Source: Eubacterium sp. (GTDB lineage: Bacteria; Bacillota; Clostridia; Oscillospirales; Acutalibacteraceae). Taken from it: a stretch of DNA of 11,071 nt. Position 1 is the stretch's first letter; each line of letters begins with the position of its first letter. Under the pieces are notes generated by a model, which saw nothing but the letters and a program-made list of their open reading frames with translations, was not told the origin of the DNA and made no database searches. Position numbers and translations under genes: made by a program. The stretch lies in assembly GCA_029059925.1 (NCBI GenBank), contig JAIDVA010000037.1:1-11071 (forward strand), in the 5' to 3' direction. This document shows positions 7,072 through 11,071 of this stretch, in pieces.

Positions 7072-7180
7072 GCAAAGGGGCTTTTGCTTGATGTCAAACC
7101 CTGCTTTGCTTATTATCATTGCAGGCAAAATTGCCGTTTTACCTGTAATGGTGGGAGAGATTTTTGAATCTCGCCATTTA
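7072..7180 (+). promoter_or_regulatory. Structured leader of rplK-rplA, possible L1 autoregulatory site
   Basis: The 146-bp gap before rplK has several hairpins: GCAAA/TTTGC (7072-7076 with 7083-7087), GGCAA/TTGCC (7124-7128 with 7131-7135, then GTTTT), and a two-part stem near the start codon. The last pairs AATGG with CCATT (7147-7151/7174-7178) and GAGATT with AATCTC (7157-7162/7167-7172), with an asymmetric TGGGA/G internal loop. L1 represses rplK-rplA in many bacteria by binding a stem with an asymmetric loop. That this is such a site is inference. Confidence 0.45.
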
Positions 7181-7204
7181 CCACAATATTAGGAGGAAAT
7201 TATT

Positions 7205-7630
7205 ATGGCACAGAAGGTAGTAGGTTTAATTAAACTTCAGATTCCTGCCGGTAAGGCAACTCCGGCACCACCTGTTGGTCCGGCTCTCGGTCAGCATGGC
7301 GTAAACATTATGTCATTCACAAAGGAGTTCAACGAAAGAACAAAGAATGACGTTGGTCTTATTATTCCTGTAGTAATCACAGTATACGAAGACCGTTCAT
7401 TTACATTCGTAACAAAAACACCGCCTGCAGCAGTTCTTATTAAGAAGGCTTGCGGTATTGACAAGGCATCAGGTGTTCCTAACAAGAACAAGGTTGCAAC
7501 AATCTCAAAGGCAGATGTTCAGAAAATTGCTGAAACAAAGATGCCTGACCTTAACGCAGCATCACTTGAGGCAGCTATGTCAATGATCGCAGGAACAGCA
7601 CGCAGCATGGGTATAGTAGTAGAAGACTAA
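7205..7630 (+). CDS. rplK: 50S ribosomal protein L11
   Basis: A 141-aa protein of the GTPase-associated centre; it binds 23S rRNA together with L10 and L7/L12. The N-terminal domain starts [20 protein letters not shown] and contains [17 protein letters not shown], the Pro-rich segment that contacts thiostrepton-type drugs. The C-terminal rRNA-binding domain ends [15 protein letters not shown]. The length is exactly that usual for bacterial L11. AGGAGG precedes the ATG. It is followed 48 bp later by rplA, its standard partner. Confidence 0.98.
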   Translation: MAQKVVGLIKLQIPAGKATPAPPVGPALGQHGVNIMSFTKEFNERTKNDVGLIIPVVITVYEDRSFTFVTKTPPAAVLIKKACGIDKASGVPNKNKVATISKADVQKIAETKMPDLNAASLEAAMSMIAGTARSMGIVVED

Positions 7631-7678
7631 TTCCCTTGTGGGAGGAAGTATCCGATTAACCACTGGAGGTAATTTATT

Positions 7679-8386
7679 ATGAAACACGGAAAGAAATATA
7701 ATGACGGTGCAAAGCTTATTGACCGTTCAAATCTTTATGAATCAGCTGAGGCTCTTGAGCTTTCAGTAAAAACAGCAACAGCTAAGTTTGATGAGACTAT
7801 CGAGGCTCATATCCGCCTTGGTGTTGACTCACGTCACGCTGACCAGCAGGTTCGCGGCGCTGTAGTTCTTCCAAACGGTACAGGTAAGGACGTAAGAGTT
7901 GCTGTATTCGCAAAGGGCGATCTTGCAAAGGCTGCTGAAGAGGCAGGTGCTGACGTAGTCGGCGATGCAGATCTCGTACAGAAAATTTCAGGCGGCTGGA
8001 TGGATTTTGACGTTGCAATCGCATCACCTGATATGATGGGCTTTGTTGGTCGTCTTGGTAAGGTTCTCGGTCCTCGTGGTCTTATGCCGTCACCAAAGGC
8101 AGGCACAGTTACTATGGATGTAGCTAAGGCTGTTCAGGAGGCTAAGGCCGGTAAGATTGAATACCGTCTTGACAAAACAAACATCATTCACTGCCCAATC
8201 GGTAAGGCTTCATTCGGTACTGATAAGCTTCTTGAGAACTTCAACGCTCTTCTTGATGCTATCATCAAGGCTAAGCCTGCAGCAGCAAAGGGACAGTACA
8301 TTAAATCTGTTGCAGTTGCATCAACAATGGGCCCTGGTATTAAGATTAACCCTAACAAGGTTGGTTCAGCAGTAGCTGCTGAGTAA
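7679..8386 (+). CDS. rplA: 50S ribosomal protein L1
   Basis: A 235-aa protein of the L1 stalk that moves deacylated tRNA out of the E site; in many bacteria it also represses its own operon. Recognisable segments are MKHGKKY at the start, [20 protein letters not shown] (46-65), LPNGTGK, and [20 protein letters not shown] followed by PKAGTVT in the middle. The C-terminus has [13 protein letters not shown]. Length and order are typical. GGAGGT (7665-7670) precedes the ATG. Bases after the stop carry no clear terminator; instead a new promoter lies in the gap to rplJ. Confidence 0.98.
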   Translation: MKHGKKYNDGAKLIDRSNLYESAEALELSVKTATAKFDETIEAHIRLGVDSRHADQQVRGAVVLPNGTGKDVRVAVFAKGDLAKAAEEAGADVVGDADLVQKISGGWMDFDVAIASPDMMGFVGRLGKVLGPRGLMPSPKAGTVTMDVAKAVQEAKAGKIEYRLDKTNIIHCPIGKASFGTDKLLENFNALLDAIIKAKPAAAKGQYIKSVAVASTMGPGIKINPNKVGSAVAAE

Positions 8387-8407
8387 TCTTAATATATCAA
8401 TTTGGTA

Positions 8408-8436
8408 TTGACACAGCACTTGCTGTGTGTTAAAAT
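8408..8436 (+). promoter_or_regulatory. Promoter of the rplJ-rplL leader
   Basis: A perfect -35 TTGACA (8408-8413) and -10 TAAAAT (8431-8436) with a 17-bp spacer, 21 bp after the rplA stop. An 18-bp palindrome, ACACAGCA-CT-TGCTGTGT (8411-8428), overlaps the end of the -35 box and the spacer. The promoter lets rplJ-rplL be expressed separately from rplK-rplA. Confidence 0.8.
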
Positions 8437-8444
8437 ACAATAGC

Positions 8445-8576
8445 TGTTCAGCCAGAGACAGCAGGTGCAGTTTTCTGCGTAAGTTTATCGCCTGCCGAGG
8501 AATGAACATTCAGATAACTTATTTATCGTTATTTTGATTGTTATGTGCATTCCGTCTCTACGGGATGCACTTTTTT
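8445..8576 (+). promoter_or_regulatory. Ribosomal protein L10 leader with intrinsic terminator (attenuator)
   Basis: The 5' leader of rplJ fits the L10 leader RNA fold. A closing stem pairs TGTTCA with TGAACA (8445-8450/8503-8508). Inside are GCAGG/CCTGC (8461-8465/8491-8495) and GCAG/CTGC (8467-8470/8475-8478), and CCAGAGACAGCAGG resembles the conserved L10 binding region. Downstream is an intrinsic terminator, GTGCATTCCG with CGGGATGCAC (8545-8554/8561-8570) followed by six T's. In this class, excess L10-L12 complex binds the leader and lowers expression, partly by termination. A further hairpin, CCATAA/TTATGG (8588-8593/8615-8620), touches the rplJ Shine-Dalgarno. Confidence 0.85.
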
Positions 8577-8631
8577 ATAGCTGACAGCCATAAGACCGCA
8601 TTTGCGGCAAATATTTATGGAGGTATAATAA

Positions 8632-9210
8632 ATGCCAAGTACAGCAGTTCTTGAAAAGAAAAAGCAAATGGTTGCTGACCTTTCAGAGAGAATTAAGAAT
8701 TCTTGCGCTGGCGTTGTAGTTGACTACAAGGGTATCAACGTTGAGGATGATACAAAGCTTCGTAGAGAGCTTCGTGAGGCAGGCATCGAGTATACAGTTG
8801 TTAAAAACTCTATTCTCGGCAGAGCAGCACAGGACGCAGGTCTTGAAGGTCTTGATTCAGTTCTTGAAGGCACAACAGCTATTGCTACATCAGCAGATGA
8901 TTACGTTGCTTCAGCTCGTATTCTTCAGAAATATGCTGATACACACAATAACTTCTCATTGAAGAGCGGTTATCTTGACGGAGAAGTAATCACAATGGAA
9001 AAGCTTATGGCTCTTGCTAAGCTCCCATCAAGAGAAATTCTCCTTGCTACAGTTTGCAATGTATTCAATGCGCCTATCGCAGCATTCGCTCGCGGTGTTC
9101 AGGCTATCGTTGACAAGGGTGGCGTTGAGGCTTGCGAAAGCGCTAAAGCAGAAGAGGCTCCTGCTGAGGAAGCTCCTGCAGAGGCACCGGCTGAAGAAAC
9201 AGCTGAATAA
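8632..9210 (+). CDS. rplJ: 50S ribosomal protein L10
   Basis: A 192-aa stalk base protein that anchors L7/L12 dimers and binds 23S rRNA next to L11. The conserved core is visible: VLEKKKQMVADLSERI, CAGVVVDYKGINVEDDTKLRRELR and YTVVKNSILGRAA, with PIAAFARGVQAIV before the end of the fold. After residue ~167 comes a low-complexity tail rich in Glu, Ala and Pro (EEAPAEEAPAEAPAEETAE), which makes it ~20 residues longer than many L10 proteins. GGAGG precedes the ATG. It is regulated by the leader upstream and followed 51 bp later by rplL. Confidence 0.97.
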   Translation: MPSTAVLEKKKQMVADLSERIKNSCAGVVVDYKGINVEDDTKLRRELREAGIEYTVVKNSILGRAAQDAGLEGLDSVLEGTTAIATSADDYVASARILQKYADTHNNFSLKSGYLDGEVITMEKLMALAKLPSREILLATVCNVFNAPIAAFARGVQAIVDKGGVEACESAKAEEAPAEEAPAEAPAEETAE

Positions 9211-9261
9211 TTAAATTGAAATTCAACTTTAAAAAATTAAATTTTATCGGAGGAAAATAAA

Positions 9262-9639
9262 ATGGCATCAGAAAAAGTTACAGCAATTGTTGAAGAGCTT
9301 AAGGTTCTCACAGTTCTTGAGCTTTCAGAGCTCGTATCAGCAGTAGAAGAAGAGTTTGGTGTAAGCGCTGCAGCAGCAGTAGCAGTAGCAGCACCTGCAG
9401 ACGGCGGCGCAGCAGCTGCTGACGAAAAGACAGAGTTTGACGTAGTACTTGCAGAGGTTGGTGGTAACAAGATTCAGGTTATCAAGGCTGTTCGTGAGGC
9501 TACTGGTCTTGGTCTTAAGGAAGCTAAGGAGATCGTTGACGGTGCTCCTTCAACAATCAAAGAGGCTGTTCCTACAGCTGACGCTGAGGCTCTCAAGGCT
9601 AAGCTTGAAGAGGCTGGCGCTAAGATCGAGCTTAAGTAA
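9262..9639 (+). CDS. rplL: 50S ribosomal protein L7/L12
   Basis: A 125-aa multicopy stalk protein that recruits translation GTPases. The N-terminal dimerisation/L10-binding region (1-33) ends [12 protein letters not shown]. An Ala-rich flexible hinge follows (34-53, with an [18 protein letters not shown] run). The C-terminal factor-binding domain has [39 protein letters not shown] and the ending [16 protein letters not shown] (9249-9253) precedes the ATG. It is the last gene of this ribosomal block, with a terminator 22 bp after the stop. Codon use is strongly biased, as expected for a highly expressed gene. Confidence 0.98.
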   Translation: MASEKVTAIVEELKVLTVLELSELVSAVEEEFGVSAAAAVAVAAPADGGAAAADEKTEFDVVLAEVGGNKIQVIKAVREATGLGLKEAKEIVDGAPSTIKEAVPTADAEALKAKLEEAGAKIELK

Positions 9640-9660
9640 TTTAAGTTTATCATTAAATCA

Positions 9661-9688
9661 AAAGGACTTGGTTCTCCAAGTCCTTTTT
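9661..9688 (+). terminator. Intrinsic terminator of the rplJ-rplL unit
   Basis: AAAGGACTTGG (9661-9671) pairs perfectly with CCAAGTCCTTT (9676-9686) around a TTCT loop, and the T-run continues to 9688. It closes the ribosomal-protein block; no rpoB gene follows. Confidence 0.93.
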
Positions 9689-9772
9689 GTTTATATTTCA
9701 AATTCTGTGGGTGTTTTAGCAGATAATATAAACATAATATGTGGTATATAGTAAGGTGATATTAATCAAAAC

Positions 9773-9802
9773 TTGTCAGAATTTGTTGTTATATGTTATA
9801 CT
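9773..9802 (+). promoter_or_regulatory. Extended -10 promoter of the small hydrophobic peptide gene
   Basis: TTGTCA (9773-9778), an 18-bp spacer, and TGTTATACT (9794-9802), which is a TG-N-TATACT extended -10. The predicted start of transcription is ~9809, leaving a ~34-nt leader. Confidence 0.65.
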
Positions 9803-9814
9803 TATATTGCTGTG

Positions 9815-9836
9815 ACTCTTTCCAGTAGGAAGGGGT
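9815..9836 (+). promoter_or_regulatory. Hairpin burying the Shine-Dalgarno of the small peptide gene
   Basis: ACTCTTTCC (9815-9823) pairs with GGAAGGGGT (9828-9836) as nine consecutive pairs (two of them G-U) around an AGTA tetraloop. The right arm contains most of the Shine-Dalgarno AAGGGGTGAT (9830-9839). In the folded mRNA the ribosome site would be closed, as is common for type I toxin messages. Confidence 0.6.
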
Positions 9837-9842
9837 GATACA

Positions 9843-9932
9843 ATGTTTGCTATAATACTTTCTTTTGCTTTTTCTGTGTTGGCAAGTGTAGTTGCTTACT
9901 ACATATGCAAATGGCTTGACAGAAAATTCTAA
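9843..9932 (+). CDS. 29-aa hydrophobic peptide, putative type I toxin
   Basis: A 29-residue protein reading MFAIILSFAFSVLASVVAYY, then ICKWLDRKF: one membrane helix (2-22) followed by a short charged, amphipathic end with Cys, Trp and three basic residues. This is the pattern of type I toxin peptides of Gram-positive bacteria (Fst, TxpA and the many unnamed ones ending in YYxCKWLDR-like tails), which insert into the inner face of the membrane. Support that it is translated: a near-consensus Shine-Dalgarno AAGGGGTGAT, its own extended -10 promoter and its own terminator. The mRNA can close its ribosome site in a hairpin, and a convergent promoter makes a candidate antisense RNA. It lies outside the ribosomal operon, 200 bp after rplL. 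The toxin role is inferred from form and context; a small regulatory membrane peptide is the alternative. Confidence 0.7.
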   Translation: MFAIILSFAFSVLASVVAYYICKWLDRKF

Positions 9933-9973
9933 TCACAGCCAAGCCTCGACGTAGTCTGTCGTTAAAATGACAG

Positions 9974-10004
9974 AAAACCCAAGAGCGGCAACTCTTGGGT
10001 TTTT
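9974..10004. terminator. Terminator of the small peptide gene, probably shared with the antisense RNA
   Basis: AAAACCCAAGAG (9974-9985) pairs with CTCTTGGGTTTT (9992-10003) around CGGCAA, with a T-run on the plus strand and a shorter one (TTTTCTGTCATTTT) on the minus strand. A small CTGTC/GACAG stem (9956-9960/9969-9973) sits directly before it. Confidence 0.9.
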
Positions 10005-10049
10005 GTTTTGATTGGTAAGTACAATGTTTACTATCAATCTCTCTTTTGC
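9974..10049 (-). ncRNA. Candidate antisense antitoxin RNA, convergent with the small peptide gene
   Basis: A transcript of ~76 nt is predicted from the promoter at 10056-10084, starting near 10049 and ending at the shared terminator. It would carry a 5' hairpin (GATTG+GTAA at 10010-10018 pairing with TTAC+CAATC at 10028-10039, with a 3-nt bulge) and the terminator hairpin. It would overlap the last ~30 nt of the peptide mRNA. The region has no ORF. The layout matches type I systems with 3'-overlapping antitoxins such as txpA/RatA. Its existence and ends are inferred from the promoter and hairpins only. Confidence 0.5.
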
Positions 10050-10055
10050 AATGTT

Positions 10056-10084
10056 ATTATATCATATTCATATTCATTTTTCAA
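10056..10084 (-). promoter_or_regulatory. Strong leftward promoter with no ORF downstream
   Basis: On the minus strand: TTGAAA (-35, 10079-10084), a 17-bp spacer, and a perfect TATAAT (-10, 10056-10061) preceded by TG-N. It lies downstream of the XRE gene stop and points at the small peptide gene. A 7-bp inverted repeat (10088-10094/10100-10106) sits just upstream of the -35 box. Confidence 0.75.
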
Positions 10085-10115
10085 GTGTGATTATTTGTAA
10101 TAATCAATGCGTATT

Positions 10116-10316
10116 TTACTGTATGTCTGTTAGTCCTAAAATATAGTCAGTGGTAGTGTTATGATATTTTGCAAGAGAAATTAAAATGCTTGTCGGTATA
10201 TCTCTTTGACCTAATTCATAATTGGAATAAACTTGTTGGGAACAATTTAATATTTTTGCCATTTCTTTTTGCGTTAAATCTGCGTCTTCACGCAAATCTC
10301 GTATTCGCCTATACAT
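10116..10316 (-). CDS. Small XRE/Cro-CI family transcriptional regulator
   Basis: A 66-aa protein that is essentially one helix-turn-helix domain: MYRRIRDLREDADLTQKEMA, then KILNCSQQVYSNYELGQRD, and DIPTSILISLAKYHNTTTDY ending ILGLTDIQ. The LTQxEMAxxLxxSQxxYSxYExGxR pattern is diagnostic. The ATG at 10316 is preferred because GGTGAT lies 4 bases upstream; an in-frame ATG 33 bases earlier (10349) has no such site and would add residues inside the promoter region. There is no effector or oligomerisation domain, so it probably acts as a dimer binding the dyad sites in the divergent intergenic region, repressing itself and the Cys-rich genes. That target is inferred from position. Confidence 0.9.
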   Translation of the reverse strand: MYRRIRDLREDADLTQKEMAKILNCSQQVYSNYELGQRDIPTSILISLAKYHNTTTDYILGLTDIQ

Positions 10317-10340
10317 TTTAATCACCAAACATATTATAAA

Positions 10341-10384
10341 ATACTGCAAAATGTTGTATTGACAAATACCGCAAATTGCAGTAT
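10341..10384. promoter_or_regulatory. Candidate XRE operator pair in the divergent intergenic region
   Basis: A 19-bp dyad, ATACCGCAA-A-TTGCAGTAT (10366-10384), has one mismatch between its 9-bp arms and runs from the spacer into the first bases of the forward -10 box. A degenerate second copy, ATACTGCAA-A-ATGTTGTAT (10341-10359), is centred 25 bp away, on the side of the regulator gene, and has one good half-site. Binding by the XRE protein would block the forward promoter and probably its own. Confidence 0.6.
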
Positions 10385-10387
10385 AAT
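10359..10387 (+). promoter_or_regulatory. Consensus promoter of the Cys-rich gene pair
   Basis: A perfect TTGACA (10359-10364), a 17-bp spacer and a perfect TATAAT (10382-10387). Transcription would start near 10394, which rules out the upstream in-frame ATG at 10376 as the start of the next gene. Such a strong promoter normally needs a repressor, in line with the overlapping dyad. Confidence 0.88.
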
Positions 10388-10417
10388 ATATTCATCTTGC
10401 AAAGGAAGGAGAGAAAT

Positions 10418-10942
10418 ATGAAAAATTCTGAGAAGATTAATTTGTGTTTAAAGAATAAAAATAATCCTTTACGGAAGGATTATTTGAAAGATTACAAAAC
10501 TATTGTTGAATCAACGGGAAATAATTATTGGATAATAAATGCGGTTCTGTTTTTTATTTTTGCTGCTTTATACATAGGTGGATGGATTTACTTTGCTAAT
10601 TTTTTTAGATATGTAGTTATTGTTTTAGGTTTAATAAATTTGATTATAGGTCATATTTTATTCATGAGAAGCGATGGAGATTCTAATAAATTGCAAACTG
10701 CTGAGTTTAGAGCGAAGATAGAAAATCTAAATGATAAGTATGCCAAGCGAGGTTACATACACGATGATATAGATTCACTGTATTCCTGTAGTGGAAAATG
10801 TGGAGAATATGATGATTGTCGAGAGCAATTTGTTTGTAGTGTTGATTTTATGCCATTGACATATGAAAAAAGAAAATGGTGTCAAACTGAAGGAAATTGC
10901 GTGAAATGTGAAAAATTAAAAAACAAATTGTTTTCAGATTAA
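10418..10942 (+). CDS. Two-helix membrane protein with a cysteine-rich C-terminal domain (hypothetical)
   Basis: A 174-aa protein of unknown family. The start at 10418 has AAGGAGAG a few bases upstream and lies downstream of the predicted transcription start. In order: a basic N-terminus (1-35), two membrane helices in a hairpin (~37-59 and ~64-83), a charged linker (84-118), and a C-terminal domain with seven cysteines. These are C124-x3-C128-x5-C134-x5-C140 and C155-x5-C161-x2-C164, a spacing that could bind zinc or an iron-sulfur cluster. By the positive-inside rule both ends should be cytoplasmic. Base composition is much more AT-rich than the ribosomal genes, suggesting an accessory origin. 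The next Cys-rich gene starts 16 bp after the stop. Confidence 0.8.
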   Translation: MKNSEKINLCLKNKNNPLRKDYLKDYKTIVESTGNNYWIINAVLFFIFAALYIGGWIYFANFFRYVVIVLGLINLIIGHILFMRSDGDSNKLQTAEFRAKIENLNDKYAKRGYIHDDIDSLYSCSGKCGEYDDCREQFVCSVDFMPLTYEKRKWCQTEGNCVKCEKLKNKLFSD

Positions 10943-10958
10943 GATTGGAGGTGGAATT

Positions 10959-11071
10959 ATGGCTGAATGTCCGTATTTTGATGATAAGGGAAGTTTTTTT
11001 ACAATAGAACCATACTGTAAAAAAATCTGTAATTCGATTACTGATGCGAAATATAAAACTATGTGTGATAC
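10959..11071 (+). CDS. Cysteine-rich protein, N-terminal part (cut by the window end)
   Basis: ATG at 10959 with a strong GGAGGTGG upstream; 37 complete codons are visible and the frame is open at the edge. The protein starts MAECPYFDDKGSFFTIEPYC and continues KKICNSITDAKYKTMCD, with cysteines at 4, 20, 24 and 36 (C-P, then C-x3-C, then C). No family is recognised. It lies in the same operon as the two-helix Cys-rich protein, so both probably serve one function under the XRE regulator. Confidence 0.75.
   Translation, partial: MAECPYFDDKGSFFTIEPYCKKICNSITDAKYKTMCD

Noticed and set aside
9397..9420. GCAGCA-type repeats in rplL
   Set aside because: They encode the normal Ala-rich hinge of L7/L12 and need no other explanation.
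9237..9470. Open frame opposite rplL, and similar antisense frames opposite rplA, rplK, nusG and the large FAD gene
   Set aside because: They have biased, low-complexity translations that mirror the codon usage of the real genes, no ribosome sites and no recognisable domains.
9690..9772. Possible further small ORF between rplL and the toxin promoter
   Set aside because: Only very short frames without a ribosome site are present; nothing can be supported there.
10317..10349. Longer start of the XRE regulator at 10349
   Set aside because: The added residues are encoded within the likely promoter and operator region, match nothing in the HTH family, and lack a ribosome site; the ATG at 10316 has GGTGAT upstream.
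10376..10417. Upstream in-frame ATG extending the two-helix Cys-rich protein by 14 residues
   Set aside because: It lies inside the promoter, before the predicted transcription start, and lacks a Shine-Dalgarno; the ATG at 10418 has one.

Overview
The window looks like chromosome of a low-GC, gut-type clostridium. Oscillospiraceae/Ruminococcus-like is my best guess, from the codon bias, the flavoprotein pair and the form of the ribosomal-protein genes. This is inference; there is no rRNA gene here to confirm it. No tRNA, rRNA, CRISPR array or complete insertion sequence was seen.

Layout. (1) 1-925, plus strand: the 3' end of an ABC-2 export permease and its complete ATPase, a Wzm/Wzt-type pair for a surface polysaccharide or teichoic-acid-like polymer. 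(2) 953-993: a strong hairpin that can terminate both the ABC genes and the operon converging on it. (3) 1008-5687, minus strand, transcribed right to left: an HI0933/BaiN-type flavoprotein, a COG2509-type FAD dehydrogenase, a ~190-bp palindromic repeat element, trmB, an HExxH zinc metallopeptidase and a small five-cysteine protein. (4) 5784-9688, plus strand: rpmG-secE-nusG, then rplK-rplA, then rplJ-rplL. A promoter lies ahead of rpmG and a second ahead of rplJ, where an L10-type leader ends in an intrinsic terminator. The block closes with a terminator after rplL; rpoB, the usual next gene, does not follow. (5) 9689-11071: an accessory, AT-rich segment.

The accessory segment holds the least expected biology. 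A 29-codon hydrophobic peptide gene (9843-9932) has its own extended -10 promoter and a strong Shine-Dalgarno that is buried in a 9-bp hairpin. Its mRNA 5' end is complementary to the 3' UTR just after the stop codon, and it has its own terminator. A near-consensus promoter with no ORF downstream fires convergently into that terminator. Together these have the architecture of a type I toxin-antitoxin locus with a 3'-overlapping antisense RNA.

Next to it, a 66-aa XRE repressor is divergent from two cysteine-rich genes: one with two membrane segments, and one cut by the window end. The forward promoter (consensus -35 and -10 boxes, 17-bp spacer) is overlapped by a 19-bp dyad, with a degenerate second copy 25 bp away. 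This resembles a small phage-like switch.

Other points of note are a SecE with a long, purely acidic tail after its membrane segment, a charged low-complexity tail on L10, a Cys in place of the usual Asp in a conserved TrmB motif, and an apparent internal deletion in the BaiN-like flavoprotein.
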